From assembly GCA_009733575.1 (NCBI GenBank), contig ML769627.1:36329-100328 (forward strand): a stretch of 64,000 bases of DNA, given 5' to 3'. A program made the position numbers and the translations under genes. This document shows positions 23,300 through 35,272 of the stretch, one piece after another. The first letter of the stretch is position 1; every line of letters begins with the position of its first letter. The notes under the pieces were generated by a model. The model saw only the letters and a list, made by a program, of their open reading frames with translations, had not been told where the DNA came from and ran no database searches. Source of the DNA: Gymnopus androsaceus JB14 (taxonomy: Eukaryota; Basidiomycota; Agaricomycetes; Agaricales; Omphalotaceae).

Positions 23300-24580
23300 C
23301 CCATAACTCCTTTATCGTCACGACAAAACTACCATTTTCGAATACAGACACGGATGTAAATTATAACACATTAATAGATTCCGGTGCTACAAAATCTTTT
23401 GTCGATTGGTCCATCGCTAAGGCTTTCCCTCAAAACACTAAGAAACTGCTAACGCCAGTCCCTCTTGAACTATTTGACGGAAAACCAACCTCAGCGGGAG
23501 CAATAACCTTGACTTTTACGGACGTTGTGAGCTTTGCGGACGGGACTCTCCACACCATCGAGTTCTTTGTGACTCATCTACACCCAACAGCACCGATAGT
23601 GCTGGGACTGCCCTGGCTACAGGAACACAATCCAGATATCAACTGGACTGACCTGAGCCTGGGTTTCCGCTTAATAATAACAAATGCACGCATATCAGCT
23701 GCATTATGTGGGGAACTACAAATCCCCACCCAGGAGGAGATAGTGACGGAAGAAGGAGAGGAGAAGGAAGCAGGGGACGCGGCAAAACGATCGAAGGAAT
23801 TTCGACGTACCGTGGAATTAGAGGAAGCGGACGAGGAGGACGAAGATCGGGTGACATTCGAGGGAGGGATACATCCTGAGGAAAGACTGGGCTCAGGAGA
23901 TCCCCTCCTCATGGAGATTAATGAATGGCTGCAAAGAGAGGATGAGTCGAGACGTAGGAGAGGGCGGGAGGAAGAAGGGGAGGTAGAAGAACAAGCAGGA
24001 GACTCCATAAACCCACCCGAAAACACAGCCAATCCATCACCATCACCATTGTCTGACTCACCCGCAAATGTGGAACCTGTGAAAATCGAATTGGCGGAAT
24101 CAGCATTCAAACAGAAATTTAGGGAATGGGAATCTCGATGGGAGGAACGGACGTGTAACTGGCCCGCACGCAAGCAACAAAGGAGATGGAGTACCAGCAT
24201 TCCAAACCGTCCCCTAGAACAATACATCCAGTACCAGAGTCAATCAACAAAATCCCATCTAGAGATGGGCGGACGCCGAGAGGGTCAATGCGGAAGGTCA
24301 ATTTCTCACAAAAGAGCCAAAACCCAGTATTACGAACATCCGACCCGAACATCAAAGGGAAACCCGTTAGCCTAATTGGGGCAGCCGCTATGAGTCAATT
24401 ATTGCGAGACGGAACACCTCAGGTGCATACATGCTACATACAGGCGGGATACAATAATGTGCAAATAGCGGAAGGTCACAAATGGAAGACAGCCTTTAGA
24501 ACTCATTACGGATCATACGAGTACTTGGTCATGCCATTTGGATTGACAAACGCCCCGTCCGCCTCCAATTCTTCATGAAT
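23300..24580 (+). pseudogene. Gypsy-1 aspartic protease and RT start, with RT deletion
   Basis: The protease active site LIDSGATKSFVDW is at 23371-23409, followed by 'IVLGLPWLQEHNPDINW' (about 23596). A long Glu/Arg-rich linker comes next. The segment '[18 protein letters not shown]' (about 24.37 kb), which normally precedes RT, jumps directly to '[18 protein letters not shown]' and '[14 protein letters not shown]'. The RT N-terminal part (the 'LREYLDKML..G' and 'DLRGLN' region) is therefore missing. A 1-base loss at about 24567 shifts the frame. The enzyme cannot be active. Confidence 0.8.
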
Positions 24581-25430
24581 GACATCTTCCACGATATGGT
24601 GGATATTTGCGTCATGGTATACCTAGATGATATCCTCATCTACTCAATGGACAAGGAATCACATACTCAACATGTGAGGAAAGTACTCGAAAGGCTGCTG
24701 GAGAACAATTTGCATGCAAAACCGGAAAAGTGCGACTTCCATACACGCGTAGTGGAGTACCTGGGAGTCATAATATCACCCGATGGAGTAGCCATGGACG
24801 CCAAGAAGGTTGACACAATCCTTTCGTGGCCCGCACCTAAGAATATAAAGGAACTACAAGGATTCCTGGGGTTTGCAAACTTCTACAGGCGGTTCATTGA
24901 CAACTATTCCGGCATCACAAAGGTTCTCACCCGCCTCCTGAAAAAGGGAAACTACTGGAAGTGGACGCAGGAGTGCCAATGTGTCTTCAACATACTAAAG
25001 AGCGCATTTGTGGAAGCTCCTATCCTTGCACACTTCAACCCCGACCTCCCGATTATAATGGAATGTGACACATCGGATTGGGCAATAGCGGGAAGCCTGT
25101 TGCAGTTGGACCCAAAGTCAGGCGAGATCCACCCGATAGCTTTCTTTGCACGAGGAATGATTGACACTGAGCTCAACTACAACATATACGACAAAGAGCT
25201 CTTAGCCATTGTGGAGGGGTTTAAACAGTGGAGAGAGCGTACTGTGAGGGATCCTGCTTCCGAATACAAGTATACTCAGACCACAACAACTTACAGTACT
25301 TCACCACGACAAAGGTACTTACAAGAAGGCAAGCACGTTGGTCCGAAACCCTCTCAGCTTACGGCTATACCATCAACTATCAGCCAGGGACACTTGGAGC
25401 AAAACCAGACGCGTTAACTCGCAGAGCGGA
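24575..25430 (+). pseudogene. Gypsy-1 reverse transcriptase palm/thumb and RNase H
   Basis: The RT active site MVYLDDILIYS lies near 24615-24647, with 'EYLGVIISPDGVAMD' and 'LQGFLGFANFYRRFI' of the thumb. The RNase H-like part has 'MECDTSDWAIAGSLLQ', '[21 protein letters not shown]' and, after a frame change near 25235, '[20 protein letters not shown]' and '[11 protein letters not shown]'. These are the standard Ty3/gypsy domains in the standard order (PR-RT-RH-IN). Confidence 0.85.
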
Positions 25431-26937
25431 TGTATATCCAAAACGGGGGCGGAATTGGCCCATGCTAAATTGGTCAACAAAGGGATTCTTATTCCGCCCA
25501 ACCGTCTAAACGCATCGGTCAGATCGCCAGTACAACAAGGAATCGCCAGTCTGGCAATGGAAGACGTAACTCTAGCCAGAATACGAAATGCTCCACCCGA
25601 CAGCCACGTCGAAAAAGTGAGATTAGGAGTTGCGGAAGAGAAAGCGGAAGGGGAGAAATGGGCGGATGGGGTGGTGAGGAGAGGGGAAAAGATATACGTA
25701 CCCTCGATAGAATTGTTCCGTCCAGAAATCATTAGGAAATTCCACAACCTCAAAAACAGATTCCACCCAAACCGCAGAAGCACATTGGGACTAGTCATGC
25801 AGCAATACTACTGGCCAGGAATGGCCAGGGATGTACAACAACATGTACGAGACTGCAAGGAATGTGGAAAGAATAGGAGTCGGGTGACGAGCGTGGATGA
25901 AGAGCAAACCCAACCCAGCGAGCGCCTCGCAGCAGTGGTTCCCCTCAACGAGGCCTCTCTGATAGAGCGGGTGAGGGAAGCTCGACCCGACACTTACATG
26001 AAAGAAAAGGCAAAGGAGATCAGAGAAGGATGAGAGTTGGAGGTAGTGACAGACGAAGGGCTTCTGAGAAGGGGAGGGAGGATTTATGTGCCTCAAGTGG
26101 GGAGACTTCGGGTGGACATCATTCAGGCTTACCATGACCACCCGCTACAAGGTCATCCGGGCGAACGGAAAACCAGGAAACTGGTATCCCAACTATTCTA
26201 TTGGAGGGGCATGTCGGACGACGTCCGAAACTACGTTAGGGGCTGCCACAACTGTGCCAGAGCAAAATCACGGCGACACAAACCGTTTGGACTATTGAAA
26301 CCCCTCCCGATAGGGGAACGACCTTGGGATTCCATATCTTTTGATCACATCGTCCAACTTCCGAAGACCCAAGGAGAGGAAGCATTTGACGCCGTCCTGG
26401 TAGTGGTTTGCCGCTTAACAAAACAAGCAATCTACATTCCTTGTTACATGACCGACAAGGCCAAGGACTTCGCGGATTTATTCATTACCCACGTATTCGC
26501 AAAACACGGACTCCCGTCAAACATAGTATCAGACAGGGGTTCACTGTTCGTTAGCGAATTTTGGACTAAACTGTGCATGGCACTTCACATCGAAGCACAC
26601 CTATCTACAGCATACCACCCGCAGACAGATGGACAAACAGAGCGGGTCAACCAATCGTTGGAAGCTTATCTACGAATTTACTGTGCCTACGACCAGGACA
26701 ACTGGCACAAACTCCTCCCAATGGCCAAATTCGTGTATAACAACTCACCCCACAGTGCAACAGGGGTATCACCCTTCTTTGCAAATAAAGGATACCACCC
26801 GAAACTCACAATCGAATTGGAAAAAGTGTCCAACACAGACGCTAACGCTTACGCATCCCAACTGCAGGAACTCCATCAGTACTTGAAGGGGGAGCTGAAG
26901 GTTGCAAACGAGAATTACGAGAAGTCAAGAAGCGGCA
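25430..26937 (+). pseudogene. Gypsy-1 integrase with two tandem H2C2 zinc-binding domains
   Basis: Two successive copies of the integrase N-terminal module are present. The first (about 25.56-25.88 kb) has 'VVRRGEKIYVP', 'FHNLKNRFHP', 'YYWPGMARDVQQHV' and 'CKEC'. The second (about 26.04-26.28 kb) has 'LLRRGGRIYVP', 'YHDHPLQGHPG', 'FYWRGMSDDVRNYV' and 'CHNC'. The DDE core follows: 'WDSISFDHI', 'IVSDRGSLFVSEFW', 'YHPQTDGQTERVNQSLEAY'. One TGA (26031-26033) lies between the modules. The frame ends at 26937 where the telomere-repeat element begins; the C-terminal tail and chromodomain are absent here. Confidence 0.85.
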
Positions 26938-26986
26938 CCAGAGGCTCTAGCCTTATTAAAATAAAGCCCGACAACTTGTCACAGGT
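26938..26986. mobile_element. Left end of a telomere-repeat element in gypsy-1
   Basis: CCAGAGGCTCTAGCCTTATT... is identical (one or two differences) to the first ~49 bases of the element at 42383. It is cut at GTCACAGGT, where repeat X begins. Confidence 0.7.
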
Positions 26987-27130
26987 AGTGCTCCGATAAC
27001 TCGGCTTCAAGTCATGACTTGCCGGAGTTGAGTCATTTTTAGGTCACGCCGAGCCGAGTCAGTCTAAATAGAACTTGCCAGCCACTCAGAGCGACTCCGT
27101 CATGACTTCATGGGAAAGAATTCCCCATTT
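26987..27130. repeat. Repeat 'X' terminus, copy 2
   Basis: AGTGCTCCGATAACTCGGCTT... shares its first 15 bases with 15277 and then similar GAGTCA/CTCGGCT-rich sequence. Right boundary uncertain. Confidence 0.55.
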
Positions 27131-27333
27131 GGATTTGAGCACGAGAACTAGCCTTGACCCCGCGGCGGTGCGTTTATCCTTTCCTTCATACTCCCAACTA
27201 TTCTACCACAATAAAATCGTTTTCTGTTCATCTCAGTCCATACACAACTCAAGTCTGAGAATAATGCAGGATTATGCAGGGTAAATGATGAACCATGGCG
27301 GCCCCGTATCATGTGGATTATCATGATAAAATC

Positions 27334-27356
27334 AACCATGCGTTCAACGCATGGTT
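27334..27356. repeat. Perfect 23-nt palindrome
   Basis: AACCATGCGTT-C-AACGCATGGTT: 11-bp arms with a one-base centre. It could be the edge of a TIR element or a simple hairpin. Confidence 0.8.
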
Positions 27357-27529
27357 CACGGTCTGCACTGGCGCTTGGCTTCCAATGTTTTCTGCAGCCT
27401 CATAAACGATCTCTAATCTACGTTGTCAATAATTCTTCAAGGAGAAGATCTCTATCATGAAAAGGTGAGTATCTACACTTTTCATTGGATCCAGGAACTA
27501 AATTTCGCTTCGGACAAACAGCAAAGTTG

Positions 27530-28682
<1,153 letters not shown>

Positions 28683-29234
28683 GCAGTGAAGCTGTCGGTC
28701 AAATTATTACTTGTACAGCCCATTGTACATACACACTCAATATAATTTCATATCTACCTTGAATCATACACACTGTGGCTCTTGAGTCTTTGACTGACGT
28801 AGGACCTTTCGGTGCTTAAACAACTAGTTGCCCTATTCGGTATGATTTCTTTACATCGTGGCCTGAAGCGTCATTCTTTGCAATCGACAATCAACTATGT
28901 TATGGTGCCTTTGAGCTTAATCGCGGCCTCTAAGGACTTATTGGATATGATCAACGCTCAAAATCCATTATGCGCCTCATTCACCATCGGCAAGTACTAC
29001 GAAGAATGGAGAACATACGCCGCATACACAATGCCAGGCGAAGAGGTAATGAAGCCTTCAGTTCTTCTTTTGAAGATACCGAAAAGAGATATTCGAGCTG
29101 ACAGTGGTATGATTCTGTGCATTTTATTCGAACTTGCAGCCCTTCATTTTATTCACGTTCATTTGGATCAGGAGCAAAGATTTGGGTATAAAAAGTGCTG
29201 GTACAGTCTCATGGTAAATCATCCTTACTCTACA
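28683..29234 (+). other. Unassigned ORF region between CDC48 fragment and hAT gene
   Basis: A 170-codon ORF (28812-29324) runs into the first hAT exon in frame. Its first 140 codons have no recognisable motif and probably represent leader or flanking sequence of the hAT element. Confidence 0.35.
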
Positions 29235-32200
29235 ATGCCCCCTCGCCAGCGTGAGGAGGAAACCACCACTGTCTTGCCCAATGGAGCTTTACAAACCACT
29301 TTTTTTTCGAGTGAGGAGTTTTGATTTTATGCATTTAATGAATACTTACTTGGTTATGATGTGTAGCACAACAACCAACCGAGCAACCAGTACAACGGGC
29401 CACTCGATCTTGATCTCGTCCTGGAAGGCCGGCTGAACAGACTACCCTCACGCAAACTCAGAATACAAGACGTTCTGGAAATGCTCGTCATGGAGGATCG
29501 CATTCTCGCTCACGCACTGATCGTAAGCTGTCCTTTCATTTTGTTTGTTGCTGTCAGCTCACAGATATCTGTATGTAGACACTATTATGTGTCACAACCT
29601 AGTGGCGAAGCTGAAGTTGCTGAAACTCACAATGAACCTGAACTAGGCCCTATCCGTGAAGGTAGATTCTACGTCTATTTGCTATTGCCAGCTTGCTAAC
29701 ATGATCTCAGAACCCAGAACACCTCATACGCCTCCTCCACATGCAAGAACCCAAAACCACATCAGGGTACATTTCAATGAAGGCAATGAATCGCCGGGTG
29801 AAATTTTTGATTTCTCTGGCTTGCCACCAGATACACCGAGCCCAACTCACTGTCAACATCCCGAGAACATTCAACCAGCATCGCCCATACCCACTGGTCT
29901 TGAAACATCACATACCCCACATCAAGTGAGAGCTCAGCAGACACCTCGCCGGACTCCGCGTCAGGCAAGAGCTCCACAAACACCTCATCAGACCCCTCGG
30001 CATCAAATACTTGCTCGACCGTCCTCTGTGTCTCGACCAGTCTACCATCGTGTTCGCCGAGCTGGTACCTCTGGTGGACGCCGTGCAAAAGATGTATGGG
30101 AATTCTTTAAAGGGGATGGTGCTCACTGTATGTTTTGCGAGTATGTTGATTTTTGTACTGTAGTCTTGCCATATACTTATCTCTTGTTAGGGACCTCAAG
30201 AAAGATGGTAACCCCATTCCATTCAATGACTACCAGTCTCCCGGAACCGATGACCGTCGTAAACACCTTGCTAAGCATCATCTCAAGCCTTGGATTGAGT
30301 GTTGTGTTGCATCAAACTTTCCGTTAACCTCTGTAGTAGCTCAGAAAGCATTGAAGGAATATCGGGAGAAGTATGTTTCTGATAGCAATGTGCCCAATTT
30401 CCATCCTGCAGCAGAAGAGGAGGCTGCCACACCATTTTCTCGACATGAAGGCGGATTCCAGAGGTAGGGAGCTTTTCTGCAGGCCTCAGCAAACAACAGA
30501 TCTTCTGCAGCAATTGTAATGCACAATTCATCGCTTTTTAGCGCACATGAATTCATTTACACAATTGCTGCACTTCACTATATCCTCTTTGCCACCCCTA
30601 GTGCACGCAAATAGAGTTCGATATGCTCTACAATATTGGCTTACTAACCATGCTTCTATCTTCAGTATCTATGGTGCATCGCAGCAATGTATCACAACTT
30701 GCTCAACTCCAAATTCTGAGCTAACTTAGTTATTTCGCTCTTATTCAATGCCTTCCGTTGATTAAAGCGTTACTGTGTTCAGTCCATATTTCCAGCGTAC
30801 CGTCACGGTCATTTGTGCGCAAGCAGCTTGTTAATAGCTATCGTGGATGGCACGCTATGTTCCATTCTAGGGACATGCTCAACTCGCTTTTTCGAGTTAT
30901 ATCATTCATCAGCCAGGTCATGGGGCTATGGTCAGATGCCCTTAGTCTCATCCAGGTGCCGGAGTTCCGAGCAGAGGCCTGTGTGAGAATGCCCTGAGGC
31001 GTCCTGATTCCTTGTGCTCCTTGCTTCCTTTCCCTCATCATCTCTCTCAGTGTTGGGTAAGGCTGGTTGTCCGCTCTCCACAGCTCTGATAGCTCTAACA
31101 TCACTCCCCAGCACATCCTTACATCTGTACAGACTACTAGCTTCGAGTTTACAGTATCTCAGATACAAGGATCTGGTATGGCTTCGCATTTTTTACCTTG
31201 ATCTTGTCACTGAACAGAGCCCACAACACATCTAGCCAGATCTAAACACATCCAGTGCACATTCCGCTTTCCTGCTTGTTAGATCACTAGATATCAGGGC
31301 TCTTGGTGCGCAGATCATGCCTGATAAGCTTTCCACATTGTACTAACAGATATCCGAGCAGATCTAGCAGGATCTGCGCATTTTTTCGTCACCCTCCCTC
31401 CTCTCCCTCTATTTCACATATCTGTTATCTGTTTCTCTTTCTAATTAGTGTACCTGTACCATACTATGCATTCCATTAGCTACTGGTGTTCCTGTACAGT
31501 ACAGCACTTCATGATCCGCTTAATTTATGGACCTCTGGTCCGAGTTTTGGCTAACCTTATCATCTCCCTCTGAGTGAGAAAGGCAGAGGTGTTTCAACAG
31601 CGTCTTTCCTCTCAGAAAACACCTACACTTTGCTGGGCTCTTCCAGCCTTTGCTGCAATGATTCAGTTGTACAATGAGAAATTGGATGAACACCCTCATC
31701 TAGCCAATGCTATTAGGGCAGGTTCCGAGAAGCTTGATGAATATGCAGAAAAAATTCGCGAAGTTCCTGCTTACATTCTTGCCATGGGTACGTCAATTAA
31801 TGATTGTCTTTCTGCTCATACAGCTAATCAGTTCTAAGCTGTTAATCCGGCAACAAAGCTTACTTTCTATGAACCAGACTGGCATGAATTTGGAAATGCT
31901 AAACAAGTTTTTCTATCTGCCGTAAGTGTCCAGTACCATATCAATCAATGGTCATATCTCATAAGTAATTAATAGGTGCAAGCATATGAGTCATCGAACA
32001 CAGCTACGGGTCCCCCTGCTGAAGCTGTACAGGGAACTACCTGGGCTGCTCGTTTCTTGCATGCTCCCACTGCTAATTCCCATCCGGTGACCCAACGAGC
32101 TGATAAAGAGGTTGATTTGTATCTGGCCAAAATTTGCGTGAGTGATGCAGTTGATCCTCTTGCTTACTGGAAGGTATAGTTTCAGTGGCTAAACATGATA

Positions 32201-32350
32201 TTTGCAACTAATTAGAGACTGTCGTAGGACAATCGCACCCGTTATCCAAGAATTTACCGCTTAGCAATGGATGTTCTCCCCATTCAAGGCACATCTGTAC
32301 CATGCGAGCGTGTTTTTTCATCAGCCCTGAGCTAGCAGAGAAATTTGTAA
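29235..32350 (+). pseudogene. hAT-family transposase, BED finger and dimerisation domain, split by R1
   Basis: The start is chosen at 29235 (MPPRQREEE). Short exons are joined by canonical introns: 29235-29310, 29367-29522, 29579-29661, 29711-30140, then from 30191. The N-terminus is Pro/Thr/Arg-rich. A BED-type zinc finger spans exons 4-5 ('VWEFFKGDGAHCMFC', 'RRKHLAKHHLKPW'). R1 enters at 30444 and most of the catalytic core is missing. After it, exons 31589-31787, 31839-31921, 31976-32173 and from 32228 encode 'LCWALPAFAAMIQLYNEKL', 'VDPLAYWK' and 'TRYPRIYRLAMDVLPIQGTS' with 'PCERVFSSA', the hAT C-terminal dimerisation domain. One in-frame TGA lies in exon 2. hAT enzymes move elements with 8-bp TSDs, so relatives could mobilise the MITEs at 18.7 and 40.5 kb. 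Confidence 0.88.
30444..31588 (+). mobile_element. Repeat R1 inserted in the hAT transposase
   Basis: About 1.14 kb, nearly identical in reverse to 18108-19859 once the nested MITE is removed. It begins CATGAAGGCGGATTCCAGAG and ends CTCTGAGTGAGAAAGGCAGAGG. It holds scattered ORFs of about 60-80 codons but no known domain. The same unit sits in two unrelated transposase genes, so it is mobile or spread by recombination. Confidence 0.8.
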
Positions 32351-32779
32351 TTATTTTGAGAGGTATCTTGATTGTAATACCCGGGTTTTGGTGACAGTGA
32401 GTGTAATTTTGTGGCCAGTGATTCAAACTCAATGAAGAAAATTGGAGAGAGGGATTCAGATTGACAGGATGGGAAGTCTTCATCATGACTAGGTGGTTTG
32501 CAATAATGAAAAGTGCAAACTTGGGAAACTTGTGAGTACAATAGAAGAAGAACAGATGCTCCAGATGGCAGGATTCCGAGAGTCAGAGTTAATTCTACAG
32601 ATGCTAAGATGTCCAATAGGACATTGGCATTGAGGTTTGAATCTTGAACTTTGCATTGTTGCACAAATACTTGGAATACCGCTTTCACTGTCATTTTAGG
32701 ATCAAGGTATTTTTCTCCTGTTTCATTACAAATTCTAAGCTGATGATCCCTCAAAATGAGAGAACATATGTGTGGTGAA
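32351..32779. other. Flank of the hAT element
   Basis: A 140-codon minus-strand ORF (32332-32754) without recognised motifs. No terminal inverted repeat of the hAT element could be fixed here. Confidence 0.35.
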
Positions 32780-33390
32780 AATCACTTGGACATCTAAACC
32801 GGAACTCACCATCTATTTGTACATCTACTGGTGGCCAGAGGGTGTGTATGGCCCTACAGGTAGACCTACACTAATTATTAGCGGTGTATGTTGGAGATGG
32901 CGCCATCTCTCTCTTTCATACCCTGCACTTTGGTCTAGTATCTTACTAATATTAGGGGTTGATGACCTTTCAGAATTGTTACTGGTAGCCTTGCAAGGGT
33001 TCATTTTGGCCATCAAGCTTTTCATAGAATGGTCTGGTACCTCTCCCCTTTTGCTTGAGATTGAAGTAATTGGCGAATTTCATGAAGGGTGGTCAATGGT
33101 TCATCCAGCACTGTCACTCCTTGGACAACACAGTCATTGATGGCAACAACTGAAGTTTATTTCCCAGGAGTCTTCAATGTCTTGTGAGCTTCTCTACATA
33201 CTTGCCGATGTTCATGATTTTTCAATTATGTCTCACATTGAATCCACCTCCATAGATGTATTGGAATTCTTTGGTCCAAAATTCAGGAATACTTCTCACC
33301 CATATTTTCTATTTTTAATAGATGAACCTACTCAAATAGCTACAGTTTATAAGACCTGGAAGCAAATGGTATTCCTTTTGGCATGAACTA
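32780..33390 (+). pseudogene. F-box-like protein fragment
   Basis: The frame at 32772-33140 contains 'ISGVCWRWRHLSLSYPALWSS' followed by 'EWSGTSPLLLEI'. This matches the basidiomycete F-box pattern 'VC+.WR.lAls.P.LW' and 'L.RSg..PL.l.i'. The F-box core itself ('LP.E.l..if') is not visible upstream. A later ORF (33177-33386) may be continuation. Probably a degraded member of the large F-box families of agaricomycetes. Confidence 0.5.
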
Positions 33391-33856
33391 AAGTATATTG
33401 ACTGTGCAGAAGTTTGAACATACATCATTGGCATTCCAATGACAACAGAAAGATGCTGCTTTCTTGTGCCAAAGTTATATTGTGAAGTATTGACAAGCCA
33501 TCAAGAATAACCTGAAACCAAAAACCTAGCCGTTGCCTACCAGTTCAGCTCCCTATCTACTTACATATTATTGTCACTCTTTTCTCAGTTACTTTTGGAT
33601 TGCATCAGCTCTATCATTAGAATACCCACCAGATTCACCTGCTGCTTCTCTTGCATTGTCATGTGGCTTCTTCCCCTTGTAGTCATTTTTTAAGCTCTAC
33701 TCTGTACTGATACTATATCCACTAGGTCCTTTACCCATCTACTTTGCTAATCCACATTCATTATGTATTGTTACAGGATATACTAGAGGTTTCCATTTTC
33801 TGCTTCCTTAATTGTATATTATAGAAAAATCTATTAAACTACATGGATCAATCTAG
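33391..33856. other. Intergenic, nothing recognisable
   Basis: AT-rich, short ORFs only. Confidence 0.4.
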
Positions 33857-34675
33857 CACCTCTGCCTTTCTCACTTAGAGGGAGATAATAAGGTTAGCCA
33901 AAGCTCGGACCAGAGGTCCATAAATTAAGCGGATCATGAAGTGCTATACTGTACAGGTACATCAGTAGCTAATGGAATGCATAGTATGGTACAAGTACAC
34001 TAATTAGAAAGAGAAACAGATAACAGATATGTGAAATAGAGGGAGAGGAGGGAGGGTGACGAAAAAATGCGCAGATCATCAGCAAAAAGGGGTTAAACCT
34101 ATGATGACCTAGGGAACCTAGGCTACCCTGGTCACCTTGGTCACCTTGGTCACCTTGGGTCTTCCAGGCTACCCCAGGCTACCTTAGGCTACCTCAGGTT
34201 TCCTCAGGTTCCTCAGGTTAGCTCAGGCATGATCTACGCACCAAGAGCCCTGATATCTAATGATCTAACAAGCAGGAAAGCGGAATGTGCACTGGATGTG
34301 TTTAGATCTGGCTAGATGTGTTGTGGGCTCTGTTCAGTGACAAGATCAAGGTGAAAAATGCGAAGCCATACCAGATCCTTGTATCTGAGATACTGAAAAC
34401 TCGAAGCTAGTAGTCTGTACAGATATAAGGATGTGCTGGGAAGTGATGTTAGAGCTATCAGAGCTGTGGAGAGTGGACAACCAGCCTTACCCAATACTGA
34501 GAGAGATGATGGGGGAAAGGAAGCAAGGAGCACAAGGAATCAGGACACCTCAGGGCATTCTCACACAGGCCTCTGCTCAGAACTCCGGCACCTGGATAAG
34601 ACTGAGGGCATCTGACCATGGCCCCATGACCTGGCTGATGAATGATATAACTCGAAAAAGCGAGTTAAGCATGTG
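33857..34675 (-). mobile_element. Repeat R1, truncated third copy
   Basis: Starts CACCTCTGCCTTTCTCACTTAGAGGG like the other R1 copies and follows them to ...CGAAAAAGCGAGTTAAGCATGT, where it stops. It carries the decamer-repeat insert at 34079-34228. It lacks the MITE present at 18.74 kb. Confidence 0.8.
34079..34228. repeat. Degenerate decamer repeat (TCAGGTTACC-type) inside R1
   Basis: It replaces about 45 bp of R1. Begins TCAGCAAAAAGGGGTTAAAC and continues as GGTCACCTT, AGGCTACCTC, AGGTTTCCTC units. A related array with a similar lead-in (AAAAAGGGATAAACCTGGAT) lies at 48.45-49.34 kb. Confidence 0.75.
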
Positions 34676-34689
34676 CCTTCTATGCTATA

Positions 34690-34890
34690 TTTGCACCTTA
34701 TATCACTATTGCATCATAGGTGATATCATTACTTCACATAGTATCCACTTACTATGTTTGATAGCTATGACATATGCTTTCTAGGAGTATAAATACAGGT
34801 TGTAGATAGACATGTACTTTACCTGTTTGCCTTAGGATCTTTGTCCCAAGATCCATACAAGGTCAAACATTTTAATCATTTGTCAATATC
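34690..34890. repeat. LTR-like remnant related to 16.3-16.5 kb
   Basis: GTGATATCATTACTTCACAT, ATGACATATGC, a TATAAATACAGG box and TGTACTTTACCTGTTTGCCT recur in the same order as at 16.33-16.44 kb. Likely an old solo LTR inserted at the R1 breakpoint. Confidence 0.5.
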
Positions 34891-35097
34891 CTTGTCACCT
34901 TGCTGGTGTTATAAGGTGTATTCCTACAATAAATTAAAAGTAGAGTGAGTATTATTATAATAAACACCAGTTACATTAGTATTTAAGCACTAATTTACTA
35001 ATGTAAATTCTACTAACAGCAATTCTATTCAGCATGTGCTAATATTAGTCCTAGTACTCAATAAATAGGGCATTTAAGTCTAGCAAAATTTTCATTT

Positions 35098-35272
35098 ACT
35101 GGATCCACAGGTACCTGCAGGTCATGAAAAAATTACTGAAGGCTGACCTGTGACCTGGGCTGGATCCATGGGAAACAGGTACCGGGATCCACAGGTATTT
35201 TACCTGCGGGTATTCCCACGGGTATACCTGCAGGTACCTGTTCCGGATCTGGACTCGTGTCCATCATTAAAT
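35098..35272. repeat. Palindrome-rich GGTACC/CTGCAG repeat, copy 2
   Basis: GGATCCACAGGTACCTGCAG and GGGTATACCTGCAGGTACCT motifs; inverted relative of 21590-21745. Confidence 0.65.

Noticed and set aside
23574..24227. 217-codon minus-strand ORF, Ser/Cys-rich
   Set aside because: Shadow of the plus-strand protease-linker frame of gypsy-1, which carries the DSGA and VLGLPWL motifs.
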